Below, piece by piece: positions 27,890-36,264 of a stretch of DNA of 44,907 nt. The notes beneath the pieces are model-generated. The model saw nothing but the letters and a program-made list of their open reading frames with translations. It did no database searches and had not been told where the DNA came from. Position 1 is the stretch's first letter, and each line of letters begins with the position of its first letter. Origin of the DNA: Flavobacteriales bacterium (lineage in GTDB: Bacteria > Bacteroidota > Bacteroidia > CAIKAF01); contig JANWWQ010000012.1 in NCBI GenBank assembly GCA_025055635.1, forward strand, positions 1 to 44,907, written 5' to 3'. Position numbers and translations under genes: made by a program.

Positions 27890-30517
27890 ATGAAGATTCT
27901 TGACATCAAAGTGATGAAAGGACCTAACTATTGGTCCATCCGGCGCCATAAGTTGATTGTGATGCTTTTAGACCTGGAGGACTTGGAAGAGCGGCCTACT
28001 AATGTGATTCCCGGATTTTTGGAGCGTTTGCAGGCGCTCTTCCCCGGCATGTATGAGCACCGGTGTAGTGAAGGGGTGCCAGGTGGATTTTTCAAAAGAG
28101 TAGCAGAAGGTACCTGGATGGGCCATGTGGTAGAACACATTGCGCTGGAGCTACAGACGATGGCTGGGATGGATGTGGGCTTTGGTCGGACACGGGAGAC
28201 AGCGAAAAAGGGAGTATACCACGTGGTGTTTAGCTACATGGAAGAAAAGGCCGGAATCTATGCCGGAAAGGCCGCCGTTCGCATTGCCCAAGCCTTGGTG
28301 GAAGGCACTCCATATGATCTGGCTCCCGATATTCAGACCCTTCGCGAAATCCGGGAAGAGGAACGCTTAGGACCCAGCACAGCTTCCATCGTGGAAGAGG
28401 CTATCCGCCGCAAAATTCCCTACATCAGGTTGAATAGACGTTCGCTGGTACAACTGGGTTATGGAGTTAATCAAAAACGCATCCAAGCCACTGTGACCAG
28501 TCAGACCAGCAATATTGCCGTTGAAATTGCCTGCGACAAAGAAGACACCAAAAACTTACTGGAAGCTGCTGAGATTCCTGTCCCCAAAGGCCGTATTTGC
28601 TATGACCTGGACGACCTGGAGATAGCGGTGCGCCGGATCGGCTATCCATTGGTAACCAAGCCCGTCAATGGTAACCATGGCAAAGGTACCACCACCAATT
28701 TACGGACCTGGGAAGAACTGGTAGCAGGGTTTGAGGCGGCCCGCCGTTACAGCCGCGGAGTGATTGTGGAAAAATTTATCGTGGGGCATGATTTCCGTGT
28801 GCTGGTGATCAACTACAAATTTGTGGCAGCTGCCCTTCGTACGCCTGCAGCGGTGACGGGTGACGGAAAGCACACTATCCAAGAGTTGATTGATATTGTG
28901 AACAGCGACCCCCGACGGGGTTACGGTCACGAAAAAGTGCTCACTCAAATAAAGGTGGATGAATTTACGGAGAAAATATTGCGCGACAAGGGTCTCACCC
29001 TGGATACCGTGCTGCCCGAGGGAGAAACCCTGTACCTTAAGCCTACAGCAAACATCAGTACAGGCGGTACGGCCACAGACGTGACCGACCTGGTGCATCC
29101 TTCCAACATTTTCATGTGTGAACGCATTGCCCGCATCATAGGCCTAGACATTTGCGGCATAGACATCATGGCACCTGACCTATCCACTCCGATCACCGAA
29201 AACGGGGGAGCAGTGCTAGAAGTAAATGCTGCGCCGGGGTTCCGTATGCATCTGGAACCCACCGAAGGCCTGCCGCGCAACGTGGCGGAGCCCGTGCTTG
29301 ACATGTTATATCCTCCCGGCACAACGGCCCGCATACCCATCATCGCCATCACTGGAACCAACGGAAAAACAACCACAACGCGCCTTATTGCCCATATTGT
29401 GAAGCAAGCCGGTTACAAGCCGGGTTTTACCACCACGGATGGCATTTATATTCAGAATCAGCTCATGATGCGGGGCGATTGCACGGGTCCTGTGTCGGCC
29501 GAATTTGTCTTGAAAGATCCAACCGTTGATTTTGCTGTTTTAGAGACAGCTCGGGGCGGCATTCTGAGGGCTGGACTAGGGTTTCATAACTGTGATGTAG
29601 CGGTGGTGACCAATATCGCTGCCGATCATTTGGGTTTGGGCGGAATTGAAAACTTAGACCAGCTTAGCCGCGTTAAAAGCGTGGTGCCCCAAAGCGTATT
29701 TCCGCATGGATTTGCCGTCCTCAACGCCGATGACGACCGGGTGTATGCCATGCGGCAGGACCTCAGCTGCAATATCGCTTTGTTCAGCCTGGATGAGAAC
29801 AACCCCCGGATACGTAAACACTGCCAGGAAGGCGGTATTGCAGCTGTCTTTGAGAATGGTTACCTCTCGCTATTAAAAGGCACCTGGAAAATTCGGGTGG
29901 AAAAAGTCACCAACGTGCCCATCACTTTTGGAGGAAAAGCAGAGTTCAACGTGGCGAATTCCCTAGCGGCCATTCTGGCTACTTACGTGAAAGGGATATC
30001 CATAGAGGATATTCGGATCGCTTTGAACACCTTCATTCCTTCACCTGCGCAAACGCCGGGCCGAATGAATATTTTCCACTTCCACAATTTCACAGTCATG
30101 GTGGATTATGCCCACAACACGGCTGGTTTGCATGCAATCGGACAGTTCATTGCCAAGGTGGACGCCCATCCTAAAGTGGGCATCATTGCGGGTGTGGGTG
30201 ACCGTCGGGACGAAGATATTAGAAGTTTGGGTGCTGAGGCTGCCCGCTATTTTGATAAAATCATCATTCGTCAAGATCGCAATTTGCGTGGACGCACCGA
30301 AGATGAAATTATTCAGTTGCTTTTAGAGGGCATCCATAGTCAGGCACCCGATAAGCCTGTGGAAGTGATCAAGACCGAACGAGAAGCCATTGACCATGCA
30401 TTGCGTACAGCAGAGAAAGGAAGCTTTATAGTGATTTGCAGCGATGTTGTGCCCGACGCGCTGGAGCAAATAATGGCTTACAAAGAAGAAGAAGACCGCG
30501 AATTGATTAGTATTTAA
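27890..30517 (+). CDS. cphA: Cyanophycin synthetase
   Basis: The 875-residue enzyme polymerises Asp and Arg into cyanophycin (multi-L-arginyl-poly-L-aspartate) using ATP. The layout is the full bacterial one: an N-terminal domain (residues 1-160), an ATP-grasp domain near 215-480 (KPVNGNHGKGTT near 257, then EVNAAPGFRMH) that adds Asp, and a Mur-ligase-like domain from TGTNGKTTTT near 487 that adds Arg, with VDYAHN further on. Nothing is truncated. No cyanophycinase (cphB) or isoaspartyl dipeptidase gene is in the window, so breakdown of the polymer must be encoded elsewhere if it occurs. The stop overlaps the next ATG (TAATG). Confidence 0.95.
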   Translation: MKILDIKVMKGPNYWSIRRHKLIVMLLDLEDLEERPTNVIPGFLERLQALFPGMYEHRCSEGVPGGFFKRVAEGTWMGHVVEHIALELQTMAGMDVGFGRTRETAKKGVYHVVFSYMEEKAGIYAGKAAVRIAQALVEGTPYDLAPDIQTLREIREEERLGPSTASIVEEAIRRKIPYIRLNRRSLVQLGYGVNQKRIQATVTSQTSNIAVEIACDKEDTKNLLEAAEIPVPKGRICYDLDDLEIAVRRIGYPLVTKPVNGNHGKGTTTNLRTWEELVAGFEAARRYSRGVIVEKFIVGHDFRVLVINYKFVAAALRTPAAVTGDGKHTIQELIDIVNSDPRRGYGHEKVLTQIKVDEFTEKILRDKGLTLDTVLPEGETLYLKPTANISTGGTATDVTDLVHPSNIFMCERIARIIGLDICGIDIMAPDLSTPITENGGAVLEVNAAPGFRMHLEPTEGLPRNVAEPVLDMLYPPGTTARIPIIAITGTNGKTTTTRLIAHIVKQAGYKPGFTTTDGIYIQNQLMMRGDCTGPVSAEFVLKDPTVDFAVLETARGGILRAGLGFHNCDVAVVTNIAADHLGLGGIENLDQLSRVKSVVPQSVFPHGFAVLNADDDRVYAMRQDLSCNIALFSLDENNPRIRKHCQEGGIAAVFENGYLSLLKGTWKIRVEKVTNVPITFGGKAEFNVANSLAAILATYVKGISIEDIRIALNTFIPSPAQTPGRMNIFHFHNFTVMVDYAHNTAGLHAIGQFIAKVDAHPKVGIIAGVGDRRDEDIRSLGAEAARYFDKIIIRQDRNLRGRTEDEIIQLLLEGIHSQAPDKPVEVIKTEREAIDHALRTAEKGSFIVICSDVVPDALEQIMAYKEEEDRELISI

Positions 30518-31497
30518 TGGAATCTCCAATTGTAGTAGTGGCACGCACCGATAACATCGGGGACGTGGTGGTGTCGCTATGGTCACTGGCCTGGTTACAT
30601 AAAAAGTATCCAGACTTATCATTGGGATTCATCACGCGCCAGGAATGGCAGCCCTTGGTGGCGCGTTGTGATTTTATAAATTCATGGTGTGCCCTAGAAG
30701 ATTTTCTGAAGGGCGAGGTGCCCTGGAAAGAAGCGCAAAGGCAGCACATCGTTTTTTTCTTTAGTCGACCGGTGGAGGTTCGTATGGGCCGGCGCTTAGG
30801 TTTTCGTCGGCGTACGGGAACGGCCGGGCGCTGGTGGCATTGGCTGTGGAGTAACGATCGTGTTTTTTTCAGTAGGAAAAGGTCGCAATTACACGAGGCT
30901 CAGCTAAATCTGCTTTTGCTGTATCGGCATTTTCCTGCTGTGTGGCCATGTCCTTTGGAAGAGTTACGGAATTGTTTGCCCTGGAGGGGGAGAAAAAATT
31001 CTTCAGTTAAGGAAAAAAAAATTATAGTGCACCCCTTTACCAATAGGAGTGCCCCATTGTGGCCCAAGAATTACTGGGTGACGCTGATAAGGCTTTTAAG
31101 CCAACAAAGTTGGGGAATCGTTTATATGACAGGATTAGCCTGTAATTGGAATGAGGCGGATGGCCTCATCAGAGAGGCGGGTCTTCCTCCCGAACGAAAC
31201 CTTTGCGGAAAGTTTGATTTAGAGGGCTTCATCCGCTTTGTAGAGGAAAGCGAGATCCTGGTGGCACCTTCTACGGGTCCGTTGCATATTGCGGCGGCTT
31301 TGGGTGTGCGCTCCATTGGGTTATATGTGCCGCGGCCTCCGATGCATCCGGGGCGATGGGGTCCGCTGGGTCCTCGTGCTATGGCGTTGACCGGACGCAG
31401 GCACTGTCTGACGCCGCACCAATGCCGTCCCGATCGCTGTGGCTGTATGGAAGCACTTCGTCCTGAAAAAGTATTAGAGGCCTTGCGGGGTGGTTGA
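30517..31497 (+). CDS. Glycosyltransferase family 9 (heptosyltransferase-like)
   Basis: The 326-residue protein has the GT9 start (VVVARTDNIGDVVVSLWSLAWL), a C-terminal nucleotide-sugar half with VAPSTGPLHIAAALGVRSIGLY near residues 248-270, and the Cys-containing end HCLTPHQCRPDRCGCM that recurs in this family. By family it transfers heptose or a similar sugar onto a lipopolysaccharide core or other glycan at the inner membrane. Its ATG shares a base with the cphA stop (TAATG), so it is translated from the same mRNA although no shared function is evident. The middle (residues 95-160) is unusually Arg- and Trp-rich. Confidence 0.85.
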   Translation: MESPIVVVARTDNIGDVVVSLWSLAWLHKKYPDLSLGFITRQEWQPLVARCDFINSWCALEDFLKGEVPWKEAQRQHIVFFFSRPVEVRMGRRLGFRRRTGTAGRWWHWLWSNDRVFFSRKRSQLHEAQLNLLLLYRHFPAVWPCPLEELRNCLPWRGRKNSSVKEKKIIVHPFTNRSAPLWPKNYWVTLIRLLSQQSWGIVYMTGLACNWNEADGLIREAGLPPERNLCGKFDLEGFIRFVEESEILVAPSTGPLHIAAALGVRSIGLYVPRPPMHPGRWGPLGPRAMALTGRRHCLTPHQCRPDRCGCMEALRPEKVLEALRGG

Positions 31498-31690
31498 AAG
31501 GTTTGCGTGAGGGTGGCAGAGAGCGGCCGAAGGCCGGTATTGCCTTTGCGGCAAGGGCCCCAAAGGATTGCCGGAGCGAAAGCGAACCCCAGAACAGACC
31601 GACCCCTCCTAGCCTACGGCACTTGCCGGCAAGAGGAGAGCGGAAAACAGCCCTCCGGATGTCGGCCAGTAGACGGAACACTCAAATAAA
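31498..31690. repeat. Structured GC-rich intergenic element, possible dispersed repeat or RNA
   Basis: The 193 bases after the GT9 gene contrast with the AT-rich flank that follows. Several inverted repeats are packed together: CGGCC/GGCCG at 31524-31536, TTGCC/GGCAA at 31540-31554, GGGCCC at 31555-31560 and the palindrome CTTGCCGGCAAG at 31622-31633, the last flanked by CTCCT and AGGAG. The core AGAACAGACCGACCCC (31590-31605) recalls intergenic repeats that I remember from other Bacteroidota genomes, but I cannot search for it. Short frames across it are not protein-like. Confidence 0.5.
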
Positions 31691-31744
31691 AAACTATTAA
31701 CTAGAATTATTGCTTTTAAAACACGGAGAAAATTCTGCGCTCTT

Positions 31745-31752
31745 TACCTTTG
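31745..31752 (+). promoter_or_regulatory. Putative -7 element for the peroxiredoxin gene
   Basis: TACCTTTG matches TAnnTTTG exactly, 19 bases before the ATG at 31772. Confidence 0.5.
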
Positions 31753-31771
31753 CGCTGAAAATTTTAAACCT

Positions 31772-32401
31772 ATGGCACTCGTTGGTAAAAAAGCGCCCTC
31801 ATTCAAGGCAATGGCCGTTGTGAACGGCGGAGAAATCGTAGAAAATTTCTCACTGGACCAATACCTAGGCCAGAAATACGTCATATTCTTCTTTTATCCG
31901 AAGGACTTCACATTTGTATGCCCTACGGAGTTATGGGCTTTTCAGGAACACCTGGCCGAATTTGAGGCCCGTAATGTGGCTGTTGTGGCCTGCAGTACGG
32001 ACACTGAGCAAAGCCACTGGGGCTGGTTGCAAGTGCCCAAAGAGCAAGGTGGCATTAAAGGTATTACTTATCCTATCGTAGCCGACACTAACAAAACAAT
32101 TTCTTACAATTATGGGGTATTGAACGGAGAATTTTACTATGACGAGAATGATCAATTGGTGGCCACAAGTGAACTGGTGGCTTATAGGGGCCTGTTTTTG
32201 ATTGATAAGAATGGCATTGTGCAACACGAGTTGATCAATAATATGCCCCTGGGCCGCAATGTGAAGGAGGCCCTGCGCATGGTGGATGCTCTGCAGTTTT
32301 TTGAGCAAAAAGGTGAGGTATGCCCGGCCAACTGGGAGAAGGGCAAAGAAGGGATGAAGGCCAGCCATCAAGGTGTGGCTGAATATCTGGCAAGTCATTA
32401 A
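31772..32401 (+). CDS. 2-Cys peroxiredoxin (AhpC/Prx1 type)
   Basis: The 209-residue cytoplasmic enzyme reduces hydrogen peroxide and organic peroxides. The peroxidatic Cys50 lies in FTFVCPTELWAF and the resolving Cys184 in GEVCPANW; the C-terminal extension with its YL near the end matches typical 2-Cys decamers. Start ATG 31772 follows an exact TAnnTTTG element by 19 bases. No ahpF or thioredoxin gene adjoins it, so the electron donor is unknown. A strong intrinsic terminator follows 23 bases after the stop. Confidence 0.95.
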   Translation: MALVGKKAPSFKAMAVVNGGEIVENFSLDQYLGQKYVIFFFYPKDFTFVCPTELWAFQEHLAEFEARNVAVVACSTDTEQSHWGWLQVPKEQGGIKGITYPIVADTNKTISYNYGVLNGEFYYDENDQLVATSELVAYRGLFLIDKNGIVQHELINNMPLGRNVKEALRMVDALQFFEQKGEVCPANWEKGKEGMKASHQGVAEYLASH

Positions 32402-32424
32402 AGATTCAGATTTATAAGATGAGG

Positions 32425-32450
32425 ACAGCCCCTCGCGGGGCTGTTTTTTT
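32425..32450 (+). terminator. Intrinsic terminator after the peroxiredoxin gene
   Basis: An 8-bp stem ACAGCCCC/GGGGCTGT (32425-32432 and 32437-32444) with loop TCGC is followed by six more T residues (seven counting the last stem base). The T-run ends one base before the rsmG ATG at 32452. Confidence 0.85.
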
Positions 32451-32451
32451 A

Positions 32452-33075
32452 ATGGGCGAGTCAGCACGTTCCTTCTGGAGTATCCATTTACCCCATTGGT
32501 CTGCGGAGAGAGTCAGTTTGCTGGAACGTTATGCCTCATTATTAAGGGAGGCCAACGCTAGGGTGAATCTAGTGTCCCGAAAAGATGTGCAGTATTTAGA
32601 GGAGCGGCATATTTTGTATTGCTTATCGGTGGCTGAAAGCGGCCTTTTGCGTTCCTTGCAAACGCTGACTGACGTGGGGACCGGAGGGGGACTGCCCGGC
32701 ATCCCGATAGCTATTGCCGAGCCCCAGTTAAAGGTAACCTTGGTGGAATCTGTAGCCAAAAAGGTAGCTGCTGTGGAACATATTGTACAGGCTTTGGGAC
32801 TCAGCCATGTGCGTGTAGTGAGAGCACGAGCTGAACAGTGGCAGGGAAGCTATGATTGTGTAACGGGGCGGGCTGTGTGTCCCCTACCTGAATTTATTAA
32901 AATGACAGGGCACCTAGTAGCACCTCGGGGAATCGTGGTATACCTGACGGGAAGTCGCAACCCTTCGGAGCGCCGCGTACGAGGCTGGCAGGTGAGGGAA
33001 CTGGCCGTACGGGACATTTTTCCTCGGAGCGAATGGCTCGCAGAAAAATTTATTCTCGTGGCTCAAAGGTCTTAG
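32452..33075 (+). CDS. rsmG: 16S rRNA (guanine-N7) methyltransferase G
   Basis: The 207-residue enzyme methylates G527 of 16S rRNA using S-adenosylmethionine. The SAM-binding loop is DVGTGGGLPGIP near residue 75, preceded by NARVNLVSRKD and followed by CVTGRAVCPLPEF near 135, all typical of RsmG. ATG 32452 (MGESARSF) is the best start; the frame is open further upstream but that codes through the terminator hairpin. No promoter-like element is seen between the hairpin and the ATG, so expression may depend on readthrough from the peroxiredoxin gene. Confidence 0.93.
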   Translation: MGESARSFWSIHLPHWSAERVSLLERYASLLREANARVNLVSRKDVQYLEERHILYCLSVAESGLLRSLQTLTDVGTGGGLPGIPIAIAEPQLKVTLVESVAKKVAAVEHIVQALGLSHVRVVRARAEQWQGSYDCVTGRAVCPLPEFIKMTGHLVAPRGIVVYLTGSRNPSERRVRGWQVRELAVRDIFPRSEWLAEKFILVAQRS

Positions 33076-33083
33076 GAATGAGA

Positions 33084-33110
33084 AAAATTCCTTCGGGAAT
33101 TTTATTTTTA
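33084..33110 (+). terminator. Intrinsic terminator after rsmG
   Basis: An 8-bp stem AAAATTCC/GGAATTTT (33084-33091 and 33096-33103) is closed by a C(TTCG)G tetraloop and followed by a T-rich run. It begins 9 bases after the rsmG stop. Confidence 0.75.
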
Positions 33111-33391
33111 AAATTACGATCAAAGTATAAAAAGATAACCATGATAAAATATAAAAATCCAGAATGATAGGGCATACTTATACCCAAAACTCGCTTTAAA
33201 TAGATTTTTATTGATCATTTTTATTTAAGTAAAATATGGTGGAATAATATTTAGTAAAAATCGTTTATGGTGCATTTCAGAAATTCTCATATTCATTTAA
33301 CAAGCTTTTCTTAACCCAAGTTAATAAAGTAGGAATGGGTAACACTTATGATTCAGGTTATATTACTTTATTAAGAATATCCTTTTAAAGT
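33111..33391. other. AT-rich convergent intergenic region, no gene seen
   Basis: Together with the terminator before it this is about 316 bases without a gene between rsmG (+) and purB (-). The stretch is very AT-rich with frequent stops. No ORF, RNA gene or repeat can be supported. Confidence 0.7.
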
Positions 33392-34735
33392 TTACCGTCC
33401 TAAGTATCGGTGTGGCGCCCATCTTTTCAACTCAGCCTTGACCTGGTCATTCACGGGCAGACTGTCCACGAAAGTATGCAACATCTGGAGCGTGACGGTT
33501 TTTCCTCGGGTGAAGTCGCGTAGCATTTCGTAAGCCTCCCTCAGACCTTCCCGTCGCAGGATGGTTTGATATGCCTCGGTGACGACCTCTGGATGGTTCT
33601 GCAGATCCGCTTTCAGAGCGGTGGTGTTCACTCGCAATTTTCTTATGCCCTGCTGAACACCCTGAATAGCAATCCAAAGGTGCCCTACCGGCACTCCCAG
33701 GTTGCGCAATACGGTGCTGTCAGTAAGATCTCGTTGCCACCGCGAAATGGGCAGCTTCATGGCCATGTGTTCAAACAGGGCCCGTGCAATTCCCAAATTA
33801 CCTTCGGCGTTTTCAAAATCAATGGGATTCACTTTGTGCGGCATGGCTGATGAACCCACCTCTCCCTCCCGGGTAGTTTGGCGGAAGTAGTCCAGAGCCA
33901 CATACAACCAAATATCCTGACACAAATCCATCAGTATGGTGCAGATCCGGGATAGGTTTTGGCACCAGGCGGCCAGCGTATCGTAATGCTCAATCTGCGT
34001 GGTAGGATGCGAACGTACAAGACCAAAATCAGTGATAAACTTATCCGCTAACTGATGCCATGGTAATTGAGGGAAAGCCGCAAAGTGGGCATTAAAATTT
34101 CCTGTGGCTCCCCCGAATTTGGCAGCAAAAGGGAGCTTCTGTAACCCGCGCAGCTGAACCTGTAAGCGCACGGCAAACACTCGAATTTCCTTGCCCAGGC
34201 GGGTGGGTGAAGCCGGCTGGCCATGCGTCCGTGCCAGCATAGGGTAGCGATTCCAGGCTGCTGCATATTGACGTAATAGTGTTACCAAATCCAGCAGCGC
34301 CGGATATAGATGCTGCCTACAAAAGTCCCGCAAAGCCAATGGGACAGCCACATTGTTTACATCCTGCGAGGTGAGTCCAAAGTGCACCCAGCTTTCCGCT
34401 TCCTCCAAGCCTATATTCCGCAGTTCTTCTCGCACTAGGTATTCTACAGCCTTCACATCATGGTTTGTGAGGTTTTCAAGTTCCTTTACACGGAGGGCCT
34501 GAGTAAGACTAAAAGACCTAAACCGTTCCTCCGGCTCGGGGAGGCGACTGAGAAGATGACCGAAATCCTTACCTGGCAGAGGAAGGGAAAGAAGCCAACG
34601 CAGATAAGACCATTCTACAAATACCCTATACCGGATTAAAGCATATTCCGAGAAATACTCTTGCAGAGGCTTTGTTTTGGAAGCATAACGACCATCCAGC
34701 GGACTGATAGCCAGCAATTCCTCTGCGCTGCTCAT
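33392..34735 (-). CDS. purB: Adenylosuccinate lyase
   Basis: The 447-residue enzyme acts twice in purine synthesis, cleaving SAICAR and adenylosuccinate with release of fumarate. The fumarase/lyase signature SSAMPHKVNP is near residues 292-301, and the active-site His region ARTHGQPASPT is near 170. The N-terminus (ISPLDGRYASKTKPL) is the usual one of the bacterial PurB with about 450 residues. Start ATG 34735 lies only 5 bases from an exact TAnnTTTG element on the minus strand, implying an extremely short leader if that promoter is used. It is not linked to purL. Confidence 0.96.
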   Translation of the reverse strand: MSSAEELLAISPLDGRYASKTKPLQEYFSEYALIRYRVFVEWSYLRWLLSLPLPGKDFGHLLSRLPEPEERFRSFSLTQALRVKELENLTNHDVKAVEYLVREELRNIGLEEAESWVHFGLTSQDVNNVAVPLALRDFCRQHLYPALLDLVTLLRQYAAAWNRYPMLARTHGQPASPTRLGKEIRVFAVRLQVQLRGLQKLPFAAKFGGATGNFNAHFAAFPQLPWHQLADKFITDFGLVRSHPTTQIEHYDTLAAWCQNLSRICTILMDLCQDIWLYVALDYFRQTTREGEVGSSAMPHKVNPIDFENAEGNLGIARALFEHMAMKLPISRWQRDLTDSTVLRNLGVPVGHLWIAIQGVQQGIRKLRVNTTALKADLQNHPEVVTEAYQTILRREGLREAYEMLRDFTRGKTVTLQMLHTFVDSLPVNDQVKAELKRWAPHRYLGR

Positions 34736-34740
34736 AAGGG

Positions 34741-34748
34741 CAAAGGTA
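34741..34748 (-). promoter_or_regulatory. Putative -7 element for purB
   Basis: On the minus strand TACCTTTG matches TAnnTTTG exactly and ends 5 bases before the purB ATG. Confidence 0.45.
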
Positions 34749-34760
34749 TAGGGACCTCCT

Positions 34761-34768
34761 TACTTTTG
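34761..34768 (+). promoter_or_regulatory. Putative -7 element for the LptF/LptG permease gene
   Basis: TACTTTTG matches TAnnTTTG exactly, 23 bases before the TTG start at 34792. It is only 12 bases from the divergent purB element. Confidence 0.45.
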
Positions 34769-34791
34769 TAGGAATTAAACGTGCAGCTGCT

Positions 34792-36264
34792 TTGAGAAAA
34801 CTGGACCTCCATACATTGCGTCGTTTTATCGGGCCCTTTTTCCTCACGTTTTTCATTGCACTGGTAGTGCTTCTGATGCAATTTATTTGGAAGTACATTG
34901 ATGATCTGGCCGGAAAAGGATTAGAATGGCATGTGATCGGTGAATTATTGGTATATACCTCTGCTACGCTGGTTCCCCTTGCTTTGCCTCTGGCGGTGCT
35001 GCTTTCCTCCATCATGACCTTTGGAAGCCTGGCCGAGCACCTGGAACTGGTAGCTGCTAAGGCCAGCGGCATTTCCCTGTTGCGTGTGATGAGACCGGTG
35101 ATGTGGACTTCGGCAGGATTATCCCTTTTAGCTTTTGTGTTTTCTGACCGTCTCATGCCGGCGGCTAATTTGAAAATGCGGGCCCTCATTATGGATATTC
35201 AAGACCAGAAACCCGCCATGGACATTAAACCGGGGATCTTTTACAGCGATTTGGAAAAAGTAGCCCTGCGGGCTGAACAGATATCCCGCGATAAAAAATG
35301 GCTTTTTAATGTCCTCATTTATGACCACTCTGACCCAGAAATTGGCAACAGCCGCGTGATAGTGGCCGAAAGTGCCACCGTCCATACTACTTCGGACAGG
35401 CGCTACCTGATTCTGGAACTATACAACGGTCAGTCCTACATGGAAGAGAAATTCTATCACAATAGGGATCCTTCTTTTCCCCATATCACCACCCGATTTA
35501 AACGCCAGGAAATTCGTGTAGATATTTCAGACTTTCAATTGCAGCGTCAAAGTGAAGCCCTTTACCGCGGCCATTACACAATGCTGGGTTTGACGGCCCT
35601 CTCCAGAGAAATAAGGGAACTGGAAGGGGAACACCAAAACCGCCTCCGCAACCTCACGGCCTTTATTCTTAGAACTCCTCCTACCATACCCATGCATGCT
35701 GGAATGGAAGTGCCGGCCAGCGGTCGGTGGCGTCCAGGATCCCCTCCCCTCAACGTGCATCTAAACCTTGATAATCTATCTCAGCCAAACTGGCATGAAA
35801 AGCTGCCGCCCGAAGCCCGAACTTATTTGAACACCCAAGCGGCTCTGTTACTAAGTCAAACGAAAGCCCGCCTCAGCGACCTGCGCCAAGAATTTCGCTT
35901 CCGACGAGAAAACCTGGCCCGTTACAAGGTGGAGTGGCACCGAAAGTTTACCCTTTCGGCGGCATGCCTTCTGATGTTTTTCATTGGAGCTCCTCTTGGG
36001 GCCATCATACGCAAAGGGGGACTAGGCCTTCCCCTGGTGGCCTCGGTATTGATCTTTATTCTGTACTACATTTTAAGCACTTTAGGGGAAAAGGCTGCTA
36101 AACAGCTTACCATCAGTGCGGGGGCAGGCATGTGGCTTTCTACTCTCATCATGCTACCTATGGGGCTGTGGTTGATGATGAAAGCAAATTATGACAGCCC
36201 CATTCTACAGCGCGAAACCTATGTACAGCTGTGGCGCCAGCTGAGGCAAAAGGCCAAGCTATGA
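34792..36264 (+). CDS. LptF/LptG-family lipopolysaccharide export permease
   Basis: The 490-residue inner-membrane protein has the YjgP/YjgQ plan: helices near residues 10-32, 52-75 and 97-115, a periplasmic beta-jellyroll (120-260), then helices near 392-412, 418-440 and 445-468. An extra coil-rich segment between 265 and 385 (Pro-rich, then a long helix LLLSQTKARLSDLRQEF) makes it longer than E. coli LptF/G, as is common in Bacteroidota. It should work with LptB, encoded elsewhere, to move lipopolysaccharide out of the membrane. The start is TTG 34792; no in-frame ATG fits the N-terminus. Its stop overlaps the next ATG (ATGA). Confidence 0.9.
   Translation: MRKLDLHTLRRFIGPFFLTFFIALVVLLMQFIWKYIDDLAGKGLEWHVIGELLVYTSATLVPLALPLAVLLSSIMTFGSLAEHLELVAAKASGISLLRVMRPVMWTSAGLSLLAFVFSDRLMPAANLKMRALIMDIQDQKPAMDIKPGIFYSDLEKVALRAEQISRDKKWLFNVLIYDHSDPEIGNSRVIVAESATVHTTSDRRYLILELYNGQSYMEEKFYHNRDPSFPHITTRFKRQEIRVDISDFQLQRQSEALYRGHYTMLGLTALSREIRELEGEHQNRLRNLTAFILRTPPTIPMHAGMEVPASGRWRPGSPPLNVHLNLDNLSQPNWHEKLPPEARTYLNTQAALLLSQTKARLSDLRQEFRFRRENLARYKVEWHRKFTLSAACLLMFFIGAPLGAIIRKGGLGLPLVASVLIFILYYILSTLGEKAAKQLTISAGAGMWLSTLIMLPMGLWLMMKANYDSPILQRETYVQLWRQLRQKAKL

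Noticed and set aside
31494-31700. Short frames on both strands over the structured intergenic element
   Set aside because: Translations are Arg/Pro-rich without any family pattern and coincide with inverted repeats, so non-coding explanations fit better.
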